Assembly (NCBI GenBank): GCA_001247695.2
Contig: LGRX02034702.1
Location: 1-64,000 of the forward strand
Direction: 5' to 3'
DNA: 64,000 bases
Source: Cymbomonas tetramitiformis
Lineage: Eukaryota; Chlorophyta; Pyramimonadophyceae; Pyramimonadales; Pyramimonadaceae
The notes under the pieces are model-generated. The model did no database searches. It saw only the letters and a program-made list of their open reading frames with translations, and was not told the origin of the DNA. Positions 9,166-21,300 of this stretch are shown in pieces (the first letter of the stretch is position 1; every line of letters begins with the position of its first letter). Both the position numbers and the translations under genes were made by a program.

Positions 9166-12100
9166 GTGTATTTATCCTTGGACCGACTCCTTTGGCACCC
9201 CGTAGCCACAGAAGACCGGCTGCACTATGTACCGATGCCGGGGATCAAAGGATTCAACACACACTTCGGGGCACTCATCCGGAATCTCCGGAGCTCACTC
9301 GTGAACTCGCCGGGGTGTGTGTGTGTTTATCCTTGGACTGACTCCTTTGGCACCCTGTAGCCACAGAAGACCGGCTGCACTATGTACCCACGCCGGTGTG
9401 TGTGTGTGTGTGTGTGTGTGTGTCTGCCTCTTTGAGTGCGTCGGGGATTCGTCTACGGCTCGCTTTTTGGGAGTGTCTTGGATTCGTCTGACGCTAGCTC
9501 CCTCTCCGTGTACAGTGCTCATGGTTATTACACATGCCGGGGGACTTGTGTTCTTTGACCTTGATATGAAGTACTGGCGGATCGCTGTGAACGGGGACGA
9601 CCGCCGGGTGGAAGTGGGTTTTGGGAGGCGGTTATCCCCGTGGTGCCATTCTGGCGGGCACTGCCTCTTGGAGAGCTCGGTAGATTCGTCTGTCGTGCTG
9701 CGAGGAGAGGCAGAAGGTGGTGATGTACACTTTCTGTGTTTTCCCTTGAATTTTGTGGGGAGCACTTAGGTGCCCGCATGTTTCCTTTTTTTGACATGGG
9801 GTGTCCATGCTGTGTGGTGTGACTGCATTCATGACATAACCATGGACCAACAGGTCCCATCCATCGACCGGGAGCCACTGGGGGGCATGCCAGCAGGGTC
9901 CGCTTACTCCGTAACCCAGAGACCAACAATTGTTTGGCGACGATCGGTCACATCGTATCATCTTTCCATGCTGCTTTGCATTTGGGTTGGGAATATGTAT
10001 GCGTTTGTGGTATCTTGTCACGGCCCCGCCCTGCTCTTGATTTGCTTTTCACATCCACTGGGATGATGATGGGCTGGCTTTTGTCGGCCGATCTCATGCC
10101 GTTCAGTGTGTGTGTGTTTATCCTTGGACCGACTCCTTTGGCACCCCGTAGCCACAGAAGACCGGCTGCACTATGTACCCACGCCGGGTATCAAAGGATT
10201 CAACACACATTTCGGGACACGCATCCGGAATCTCCGGAGCTCACTCGTGAAGAATGGGACCCCCTAAGCCTTGCTGAGACTACTGAGGCCCACTGCCCTT
10301 GCACCATGGGTACGCTACTGCTGTGCCGCCGAAGCCGATTCAACCATAACACCCGCGCTGCCAAAGCTGTGTCTCCACTACGAAGCCTACGGACATGCCC
10401 ACCGGGGTGTGTGTGTTTATCCTTGGACCGACTCCTTTGGCACCCCGTAGCCACAGAAGACCGGCTGCACTGTGTACCCACGCCGGTGTGTGTGTGTATG
10501 CTTATCCTTGCGACCGGGAGCCACTGGGGGGCATGCCAGCATACTCCGTAACCCAGAGACCAACAATTGTTTGGCGACGATCGGTCACATCGTATCATCT
10601 TTCCATGCTGCTTTGCATTTGGGTTGGGAATATGTATGTGTTTGTGGTATCTTGTCACGGCCCCGCCCTCTTGATTTGCTTCTCACATCCACTGGGATGA
10701 TGGTGGGCTGGCTTTTGCTTGCCGATCTCATGCCGTTCAGTGTATGCTTATCCTTGCGACTCCTTTGGCCGGTGTGTGTGTGTGTAGATTCGTCTGTCGT
10801 GCTGCGAGGAGAGGCAGAAGGTGGTGATGTGCACCTTCTGTGTTTTCCCTTGAATTTTGTGGGGAGCACTTAGGTGCCCGCATGTTTCCTTTTTTTGACA
10901 TGGGGTGTCCATGCTGTGTGGTGTGACTGCATTCATGACATAACCATGGACCAACAGGTCCCATCCATCGACCGGGAGCCACTGGGGGGCATGCCAGCAG
11001 GGTCCGCTTACTCCGTAACCCAGAGACCAACAATTGTTTGGCGACGATCGGTCACATCGTATCATCTTTCCATGCTGCTTTGCATTTGGGTTGGGAATAT
11101 GTATGCGTTTGTGGTATCTTGTCACGGCCCCGCCCTGCTCTTGATTTGCTTTTCACATCCACTGGGATGATGATGGGCTGGCTTTTGTCGGCCGATCTCA
11201 TGCCGTTCATTGTGTGTGCGCGCGTGATCACCATAACAACTATTGTTGTTATGGTGATCGGTCGACCGTCGTAACATCTTTCCATGCTGTTTTGCATCTG
11301 GGTTGGGGATATTTATGCGTTTGTGATATCTTGTCACGGCCCCGCCTTGCTCTTGATTTGCTTATCATATCCGCTGGGATGATGGTGGGATGGCTTTTGT
11401 TGGCCGATCTCATGCCGTTCAGTGTGTGTGTGTGTGTTGGGTCCCAAGTTGTTTGGCGACGATCGGTCACATTGTATCATCTTTCCATGCTGCTTTGCAT
11501 TTGGGTTGGGGATATGTATGTGTTTGTGGTATCTTGTCACGGCCCCGCCTTGCTCTTGATTTGCTTTTCACATCCACTGGGATGATGGTGGACTGGCTTT
11601 TGTCGGCCGATTTCATGCCGTTCCGTGTTGGGTCCCAAGCATCGAACGGGAACCTCTGGGGGGCATGCCAGCAGGGACCGCTTACTTCGTTACCCAGGGA
11701 CCAACAACTATTGTTGTTATGCTGATTGGTCGACCATCGTATCATCTTTCCATGCTGTTTTGCATCTGGGTTGGGGATATTTATACATTTGTGGTATCTT
11801 CGCACGGCCCCGTCCTGCTCTTGATTTGCTTCTCATATCCACTGCGATGATGGTGGGCTGGCTTTTGTTGGCCGATCTCATGCTGTTCAATGTGTTGGGT
11901 CCCATTTCACGCGTCATACGTAAGCTGGGGGACTTACGTGACGGTATCATTGTTCCAGGTCCGAATGGATGGGAATTAGGGCCATCATAACTGACCGGGA
12001 ATACGTCTCACCATAGGGTTGTGGCGTTTTGTTGTTAACGGGGACGGCCACTGTAGTGCTTTGAATGATGGGATGTGGCTGTCCATGTGGTGCCCTTCTG

Positions 12101-13252
12101 ACGGGTATTGCCTCTGTGAGGGCGTCGGGGATTCGTCTGCGGCTCGCTCTATTTATGACTAGTGCCTTAGGGCGTTTTCACCTGTTTGGGGACTGGTGAT
12201 TGCCAGCCACATTATGGGGTACTGGCATCTCGTTGTTAACGGGGACGGTCACTGGAGTGGTTTGGATGATGGGATGTGGCTGTCCCTGTGGTGCCCTTTT
12301 GACGGGTACTGCCTCTTTGAGTGCGTCGGGGATTCGTCTGCGGCTCGCTATGTGGGGGTGTCTTGGACTCGTCTGACGCTTGCTCCCTCTCCGTGTACAG
12401 TGCTCATGGTTAATACACATGCTGGGGGACTCGTGTTTTTTGACTCTGATATGAGGTACTGGCGCATCGCAGTGAACGGGGACGGCCGCCGGTTGGAAGT
12501 GGGTTTTGGGAGGCGGTTGTCCCTGTGGTGCCATTCTGGCAGGCACTGCCTCTTGGAGAGCTTGGTGGATTCGTCGGCCTTTGCTGCAAGGAGAGGCAGA
12601 GGGTGGTGTAGTCCACCTTTTGTGTCTTCCCTTGATTTTTGTGGGGAGCATTGAGGTGCCCGCAATTTTAGACATGGCGTGTCCATGCTATGTGGTGTGA
12701 CTGCATTCATGGCATAAAAATAACCATGGCCCAATGGGTCCCAAGCTTCGACCGTGAACCTCTGGGGGGGCATGCCAGCAGCGTTTGCTTACTCCGTTAC
12801 CCAGGGACCAACAACTATTGTTGTTATGCTGATTGGTCGATCATCATATCATCTTTCCATGCTGTTTTGCATCTGGGTTGGGGATATTTATGCGTTTGTG
12901 GTATCTTGTCACGGACCCGCCCTGCTCTTGATTTGCTTCTCATATCCACTGCGATGATGGTGAGCTGGCTTTTGTTGGCCAATCTCATGCCGTTCATTGT
13001 GTTGGGTCCCATACATCGACCGTGAGCCTCTTGGGGGCATGCCAGCTTACTCCGTAACCCAGGGACCAACAATTATTGTTGGGCGATGATCGGTCACATC
13101 GTATCATCTTTCCATGCTGCTTTGCATCTGGGTTGGGGATATTTATGCGTTTGCGGTATCTTTTCACGGCCTCGCCCTGCTCTTGATTTGCTTCTTATAT
13201 CAACTGGGATGGCGGTGGGCTGGCTTTTGTTGGCGGATCTCATGCTGTTCAG
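9166..13252 (+). repeat. Array of diverged repeat units ending at a host splice acceptor
   Basis: At least eight copies of a ~190-280 bp unit are recognisable, with approximate starts at 9850, 10505, 10960, 11225, 11445, 11640, 12735 and 13010. The unit includes the words atctttccatgctg, tttgtggtatcttgtcacgg, ccactgggatgatggtgggc and ctcatgccgttcagtgtg. Interleaved are units with tcggggattcgtctgcggctcgct and ttaacggggacggcc (9444-9850, 11990-12720) and copies of the 158-bp unit from 1666. Each main unit ends in a pyrimidine-rich ...ttcag, and the last ends exactly where the first certain host exon begins (13253). I infer a long intron or 5' region expanded by duplication. The ORFs here are repeat artefacts. 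Confidence 0.75.
9396..9424. repeat. GT dinucleotide microsatellite
   Basis: About 14 GT units sit inside the repeat array. Shorter GT runs occur at equivalent places in neighbouring units (10489, 10772, 11420), so the microsatellite grew from a GTGTGT stretch that belongs to the repeat unit itself. Confidence 0.85.
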
Positions 13253-15333
13253 TGTGTGTTGGGACAGTGGTGGAGACTTCCTACGTGACCATTAACAACA
13301 TAACAAGTGGCAGCGTGCACGTCAGCACGTCAATTGCGTGGACCTCTGCACACCTCGCCCAGGGCGCATCCCCGAACGCCTTCCTGAGAACAGCCATGGA
13401 CGATCCGCCAAGCATCTTCATCAACAGCTCCCTTCTCAATACGCGACCAGTGCACACAGGCGACATCATGGCCGCTGGCGCCGCCGTGACGGTGCCTGTG
13501 TCGGGCTTCCCGCCGCCTCATGCACCCCCGCCCTCACCCTGCACCACCGCCCCTCCCCCTTGCTACCCGGGGGTGACCTGCGTCGACGCTCTTTCCACGA
13601 CTCGGGGGTTCCTTTGCGGCGGGTGTCCTACAGGGCTTGTTGGAGACGGCACAGTCTGTGAGGATGTGGATGAGTGTGCTGCCAGTGCCGGCGTTGACGC
13701 CCTCCTGGCGTGCGATCCGCTCACCACCTGCACCAATCTGCTGGGCGGGTTCGAGTGTGGTCCTTGCCCTGCGGGCACGAGCGGCTCTGGGGACACGGCA
13801 TGTGTGGATATCGACGGCTGTGCCACGGCGCCCTGCTTCCAAGACACACTCTGCGAGGATGTGGCGTGGCCCGGAGTGGGCGTGGTGTGTGGGCAATGCC
13901 CTGATGGTTATGATGGAGATGGGCGTGTTTGCGAGCCCAAGCAGTGCGAACCTGGGCCGTGCAGCCTTGACCCCTTCGTGCCGTGCACCACCCTACCGGG
14001 GGGAGGGCGGACGTGCGGCCTGTGCCCAGCGGGATATGTGGGTGATGGCGTGGTGTGCGATGACATTGATGAGTGTGAAACAAACAACGGCGGATGCCAC
14101 GCTCTAACCAGCTGCACCAACACGCATGGGGGCCGTCTCTGTGGGGACTGCCCCATCGGATTCACCGGCAGTGGGTACTCCAAATGCTATAACAGCACAC
14201 GGTGTGCGGAGGACTATGGCGGCTGCGACCCGCTGGTTGAGTGCGTGGACACTTCGCAAGGCCCCCGGTGTGGCGCCTGCCCGGCAGGTTACAAGGGGGA
14301 CGGGTACTTGGGCTGTGTGGACATCGACGGTTGCCTGGAGTCCACGTGCTTCCCGGGGGTGCCCTGCGAGGATATCCCGGCGGCGGAGGAGGACGGGATC
14401 CATGGCACCGGGCATCGGTGCGGCGCCTGCCCGACCGGTATGATAGGGGATGGCATTCACTGCACCGATGACATGTGCTTCTGGCTGAACGGCGGGTGCG
14501 ACCCTGGTGTGGCGTGCGTAAACGATGCCGCAGCGCCGGGCGGGCGGATGTGCGGGGCGTGCCCGCCGGGGTACACCGATGAGTTTACTGGCCAGGCCAG
14601 CGAGCAGTGCTTGGATGCAGATGGGTGCCTCGGGGCGCCGTGCCCCGGTGGCCGGATGTGCAGCGACGTGGCTGCGGTGGAGGAGGCAGCATTCGGGGCG
14701 GCATACATGTGCGGGCCCTGCCCCCAAGGCTTCCTGCAGGTCGGAGAGGGGTGCGTGGATGTGGATGAGTGTGCCGTGGACAATGGCGGATGCTGGGTAG
14801 CGCCGGCAGACGATCGTGTCAAGGCGCCCTGCGTGAACTCCCCCGGCGGGTACACCTGCGGGAGCTGCCCCGCTGGGATGCGTGGCTCCGGGGCTGGGAA
14901 GTGCGTGCCAGCCACCACCTGTGCGGTGGAAAATGGGGGCTGCTGGGTGGGTGACGGGGCAGCAACAGGCCTGGCTGCCTCGTGTGAGGACAATGCGTAT
15001 GGGCCGGCCCAGTGCGGGGAGTGTCCATTAGGTTTCGAGGGCAGCGGCGCCTCCAGCTGCGTGGACGCGGACGGGTGCGGGCCGGAGCCGTGCTTCCCTG
15101 GCGTAGCGTGCACGGACGTGCCGGCGCCCGGGGAGGGCTTCACCTGCGGGAGCTGCCCGGAAGGCTTCAGGGGCGACGGGGAAATGTGCACGCTGTGCCG
15201 CCCTCGTGTGAGCATCCAATACACCACTGCGGTGCAGGGAATCGTGAAACGAACAGGGTGGCACCGGGGGGAGCGCGTGATGATTGGCGGCGAGAACCAG
15301 GGCCTTGATCATCCTGCGTGCGTTAATATTGAG
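13253..15333 (+). CDS. Host gene exon: EGF-like repeats
   Basis: The acceptor is after ctgttcag and the donor is GAG|gtgtgc, phase 0. The first ~90 codons (ETSYVTINNITSGSVHV...) form a beta-rich segment of the GSV.V type often found ahead of EGF units in algal proteins. A Pro-rich linker follows. Then come about twelve Cys-rich units of the pattern DVDEC, then TC, then G.CP.G..G.G..C, including calcium-binding-type starts such as VDECAVDNGGC and DIDECETNNGGC. The exon ends with a non-EGF segment (PRVSIQYTTAV...HPACVNIE). The open frame continues past the donor into a solo repeat. The long antisense frames here are shadows of the Cys-rich code. Confidence 0.88.
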
Positions 15334-18300
15334 GTGTGCAGCCTCTTCCCACCCCGGAAGGCCCCCAGCTCACGCTTCCCCTCCACTTCCTTATCTGGTG
15401 TACAGCAGGGGAAGTACTTCCCAGGAGGATAGATTTCCGAGGTCCAGGTGGTGCTCATAAGCACCATTTTTAGCATGCAACATTCAACATTCATCAGCAA
15501 ACATTCACACAACAAACTGACAGGTACTTCTAGGGAGGTGGGAGGCAACAACTAGGTTGCAGAAGAGTCAGCCCAACTGCAGGGTCTTACGATGACCTGC
15601 AAGTTCCATACCCCAAGGGAGTGGTGGGTGTGGGGAACTTTTTGAAATTGGTAGACTCGGAGCCCGAAGTTCTTGCAGAATGAAGTGCTTCCGGCTGTCT
15701 AAGCAATTTCAAACTGCTGTCGACAACCTTTCACATTCCACCCGAACCTAACAGACACTCCGTGTCTGTCCGTCTACTGGGTCGCTCTGCGTCCCACAAC
15801 TTAGACAGCACTCTCCGAGTGCAGTGTCGCAGCTCCGCTGTGACACTGTCATCGATCCAGACAACCAAAGAGTCTCCGACTCAACTGGAGAGTCTCCGAC
15901 TCAAAAACAGTCGACCAATCAGAAACCAGAAAAGTCGTACTGTCAAATTTTTCGGAACTCCGTCCCGAGAAATTCTGTAACTAAAAAAAAAACCGCAAAA
16001 AATTCACAGTTCCTCGCCGAGCCTCGGGCTCATTTTTTGTGGGTCAGAAACTTCCTCCTCCTTACTCTCCGAATAATCGAAAAAATAGATTTTCTCAATT
16101 ACTCACACCTAGAGGCTCGCGACGAGCTGCATCCGTGACGACAAGTGCGAGGAGGCTGCAACGGGATCATTTGCTCGCTGTAGCTGCCGGCCTCTCCCGG
16201 GCTTGGAAGTGGGTGGGTGTGTATTTCCTGTGTTGTTCTTCGTGCATTAGGTGGAGCGACATGTTTTGTGCCCATGCAAGAGCAACGGTGCAGTGTGGAA
16301 AGAGCTTCTGGTGACTCCACACTAGCTGAGCTACCTCCACTTTGTTTGTGCTTGTCCTCAGACCAATTCTCTTGGCTGCACTATGCACCCACACCGGGGA
16401 TGAACGGATTTCTTCGGGAAACTTTGTTTGCTTGTATGCGGGTGTGATACGCGTTTGTGATGGTGCTCCTCTGAGCTCGGTTTTGGATATGTTGAAGTGA
16501 ATGGTCTGATCATGGCCCCCGCCTGTTTGTGAATGCTTCTCACTTCCTCTTGGATGATGATGTGCTGGTGTCTGTTGTCGCTGCTTTGGCTCTTCTCATC
16601 CCATTGCCACCCAGGCACACTACAAAACTTTTTATCGAACATAGCTTTCTGATTACATGCTTTGAGTGTTTGAGAGAACATCTCTTTGTTTTGATATATT
16701 GCTGATTCACAGCCTCACAAGCGCTCTACACTCACCCCCTCCCCTCCCAGCAGTGTCTCCCTTGGCTCTCTCCTTAAGCAAAGGACGCATCTGTATGAAA
16801 TTCCTCGCGTGGGCTGCACACGAGAGGCTGAATGCTTCTCGCATCCACTGTGATGATGGTGGGCTGCAGGCGAGAGGCTGAATGCTTCTCGCATCCACTG
16901 GGATGATGGTAGGCTGCCTTTTGTCGCTGAGCCTCTTGCCGTGCAGGGTGTGGAAGTCACATCATGCCGTGCTTTGGGTACGAAGTGCTGTGTCATTCCA
17001 GTTTCTGATCAAGAATGTGTGTTCTTTGTCCGGAGCAGTCATGCTGTAGGGGGCTTGATGATGCACCGCTGGCGCTCGGTGACGGGGATGCTCCCAGGGA
17101 ATGCGATTCTGGTGGACTGGGGCTTCATCCAGCGGTGCGACTTTCATGTTGGATGATGCGACCAATAAGGCAGACACGCTCACGTTGAACATTCCCAAGG
17201 CGGACCTCCAGGTGGACAAAACCTACACCTTCCAGCTCCGCGCGGCACTCATCAGCAACCCGCAAATTGCGGCAGCGGCTACTGCTGTGACGTTCTATGT
17301 CAAATCCCAACCTCTGGAGTTGGTGCTTCGCGGCGGCGAGGTGCCCCTCCCCCCAACCCGTCTCGCCCTCCCTGCTGTGAGCAATCATATTATCTGTTAT
17401 ATTATATATTGTCTGTATTTGTTGCCCGAGGCTGCCACCAATTTTGAACAGAATCATTCGTGTCACTTTCTGCTTTCCACTTCCACCTTCTTCCCGAAGA
17501 ACTTGCCATGCACCCCCGATGCAGATACGCATCACTCAGGCGCATGCGGCCCGACCTTCAAGACCCATCGCACAAAGGATGGCACGGCGAGCCCATGGAG
17601 CTTATCACGGGCACGGGCGGTTTGGTAGGTGGTCACCGGCGAAGGCTCTCCAATTGTGCTGGATGCCGGGGAGAGCGTGGATCCGGATGGGGAGACCGGC
17701 GACATCCAGTTCACGTGGAACTGCCTTGGGAAGCTTCGTGCCAGCGAGTGCCACTACGTAAATGGCACCAGGTTACCGGCGCGTCTACACGGCCCAGTGG
17801 TGTCCTTGTTCCTCAGCGGTGGATATCCGCCCTTGGAGTACACCTTCGTAGTGGTGGCCAGCAAGGGCAGTCGCAGCTCGTTTCTCTCCACGTCGGTGCG
17901 GGTCCAGATGGGGCGACCGCCAGTGCCACAGATCACCCCAGTACCAGGGCGGATTGCACCTGGGGAGAAGCTGCGTCTGCGCAGTGAGGTCACGACGGCC
18001 GCGGACGGCGCCCTGATGTATGAGTGGTCGGCTGTGGCGGAGCGGAGCACGCACGCGCTGGCGCTTCTCCCTGGCCCAGACGGCACACTTGCATGCGCAG
18101 GCACTCAGCAGCAGAACCTCGTGCTGCGGGAGCACACGCTGGTGGCCGGTGGAACTTACACTTTCCAGCTGGCGGTTCGCGATGTATATGGCGAGGGCTC
18201 AGTCCAGCTGACGGTGCAGGTGAATGAGCCTCCGACGGGAGGATGGGTGCAGGTAACCCTGTCGTCTCCCTGCACCGCCACAGGATGCTCATGTCTTCTT

Positions 18301-21300
18301 GGTTCTTTTTACCTTACGGGTGCTCCTGTTTACTCCTATGCTGTAATGCGATTTAAGTGCTCCACCGAGCTTTCTGCGTTGTGAGGTATATATAAAAAAA
18401 TATGTGTCTTTGGTTGGAAACCAAATTCTTCCTGGCATCGTGGCGCGCAATTTGATTTATCCAATGTCCTGAGACGGGGTGTCTGAGGGGTCCAAATCAG
18501 CGATTATTGGGGATCACATTGATTGATTTGTTCACGCGGTTCCGCGTTAGATTCCAGCAGAGAAGTAAATGCTGCTGATTCTTTCTCAAGCATCAAGCAA
18601 TGTGCTCCAATATTTTCTCTTTGCTGCCTTGATCTATGGCCAACAGGCACACTGCCGTGCATCCATTGAATGCATAGCATGTGTCTGGCTGGCGCTGTCT
18701 AAGCTACCGACTGTCCGTGCAACTGTGACAGAGATTCTGGGCTGGGAGGGTGTGGAAGTACGAAAGATCAGGGCTTAGTTTGTATCTGTTGGAACTCCTG
18801 CTTGTAGTCTGTTACTGGATGTCGGCCCTCTCGGAGGATTCGAATTGTCACTGGTCGATCAGATAGCGCGCACGGCTCAGGTCGACCGGAACAATATTTT
18901 GAAAGGCTCCGATTTCAACATTTCTTTGGTGCCCTCGATCTACTGCCATTTTACCAGAGATTGCGCCTGCCTCAACACTCCTGAGTGTGCCAACACTCCT
19001 GCGTGCGCACACTCAGTGGAGCAAGCCACTCAAAGTACCTGCTGGTGTAAGTTTCTATATGCTAATTTGATTAACTTCAAAGTGATCACAAAGTAGAGAT
19101 CGCCGCAATCCTAGCGCGCTTCCATTCATACTCGTGTAAAGTATTTTTTTACGTGCTGCCAACAGGTCATACTAACAATTACGTTCCTCAGTTGTGCTGC
19201 GTCGATTGCTCGTGCTCCCGCCATTCCCAGTCAACCTCCTTGAATACTGCCAGCTTCACAACATCCTCAGTCAAACTCGAGAATTTTCCAGACAGAACGT
19301 AGCATACTTATTTTATCTTTGGGCTCCATTTCCTTCGTCACCCCGCCGTAGTTCATCTCGTTGATGCCAGCCGTCGCATCAAGGGAAGCCGAGAATTGCC
19401 AGCGGTGAAGCGGAAAAAAATAAAGACCAACAGAAAATCACAAGTAAATAAACGCCACGGATTAGTTACCTGCAAGTGGAACAACGACACCTCAGTAATT
19501 TCAGTAGCACACCGTGCTTCACCAACGGCATGCTCGCAAGATTGCAGAAGTGGACGACGTTCGTGCTCCTGCCTGGCCCGGCGCGGCTGTCGGGTCGATG
19601 TAAGCCCGCACAGCAGCAGACAGCTGTGACCATCCACTCAGGAAGCACAACTTCTGCATCACCACACCCACAGCACGGGAACAGGTCGCAGCCCCCTTCC
19701 AGGTGGTGTGAGCGGAAAAATGCCCTCCCCCTCGGGATGCACACTGCCGACATTGCCCGCCTGCAAGAGCCACTCATTGGCCAGGTCCGTGTCCGTGTCC
19801 GTGTGACTCGTTCCCTCGGCAGCCGCCAGAAGCTGCCCGGCACACCGATTGATGGGGTCCACCCCGGCTCTGCACGGTGTCAGGCCTCATCCCTGCACCA
19901 CGTCCAGAGCTTTAGGAGCTCCCACGGCCGCTCCACTCCCCACCAGTGGAAGGAAAGCTGCCGCTTCTTTCGCTGGTGGTTCTTGCACTTCTCCTGGGTC
20001 AGCACCATCTTTACACCCTCCTCCTCCATGAACGCATTCTCCTGCTGCAGCAACGTGCCCGTGTCCGGCCTGCCGAAGGACAAAATAGTGAGCACCACGT
20101 AGGTGCAAGCCTGCAGCCAAAGCAGCTGATCCCCGTCCTCTGGCTCGAGTGTGAGCTATGCCTCGTGCAACGTGCGTACGTGCTTCGCCAGCAACCACAT
20201 GCGCTCCGTGACCGTGGCCCCCATTGTCTCTGATGCTGCCATCTGCAGCCTCACCATTCCGTTCACACCGCACAGGTCACCCTTTGCAGGGCCGGGCAAG
20301 CCCATGTCCTCATGGTAGTTGTTCATCGCTGAGGAGTACGGCGGCGACAAGGTCGCTCGGATGCCCTTCTGAAGCAGTGCTGCCAATTAAAGACCCACCG
20401 ACTCCTCCAATACCGGGAGCTCTATTCACATTGCCAGCTCTTCCGCAGAGGTAATGTCCACTCGCTCACGGGTGCCACATCGTCGTGCTCTTCAGCCTCC
20501 TGGTGCCGCTCCGTGCGTGTCAGCTTTTCCGAGAGCTGCAGCCACTCCTCAGCGCCGTCATCCTACCGGAAGTGGAGCTACCCCGCGTCCGGAACCTCGA
20601 TCACGATGCCCCCAGACCAAAGTCATCGTCCAGCGGCCAGTTCACCTCCAGCCCTGCACCTTTCGGCGGTGCCTGCTGCGATGCCACCCCTACACTGATC
20701 CCCTTGCACGTACACACTCGGGCGCACCAGGATGCAAATCCTTGCTGGACGGCCCGACCAGCTCAAATCCGCCTGATGATGACCACCTCCTTGGCGATCA
20801 TCTCCAGCTCCCGGACCTACGACTGGCCCAGCCAGTAAGGAGACACCACCGTGCCCCCAGTGTTTTCCTCCCGCAGCTGTGTGCCACTTCGTCCAGAGTC
20901 CCCAGAGCGGGTTGATCCAGTTGTTCTCGCCACCCCAGTCGTACACCAGCGCGTCCACCCTGCGTGAAGATCCCACAGTACCGTGTCAGTTGTGCTGAGA
21001 CCTCCGACTCAAAGCGGTCGACTGTGTGCTCGCCCCAGTTGGTCTGCGCCCGCTCGAACCAACGCCGATTCAGCTTCCAGTCGTCCAAATCGGTGTCCCT
21101 AGAGAGATGGTCTGCCACTTCGTTCGCCTTCCTGTGGATGTAGCTCGCCAGCGACTCGATATCATTGAGGTCCAGCAGTGACCAGAGGCGTTGCATTCTC
21201 CTCATGAGTTCGGGGTTGCGGCTGGTGAACTGGCACCAACATCGCCACCGCTGCCTGGTTGTCGCAGTAGAGCCGCACCACCTTATACGCAGCTCATGAA

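Noticed and set aside
9295..12675. Several 100-165 codon frames on both strands with shared peptide words
   Set aside because: They repeat from unit to unit because the DNA repeats, and they end at random points. There is no evidence of selection on protein.
14457..15227. 256-codon minus-strand frame opposite the EGF exon
   Set aside because: Its composition mirrors the Cys-rich EGF code on the plus strand. It has no domain, and the plus-strand frame is clearly the gene.
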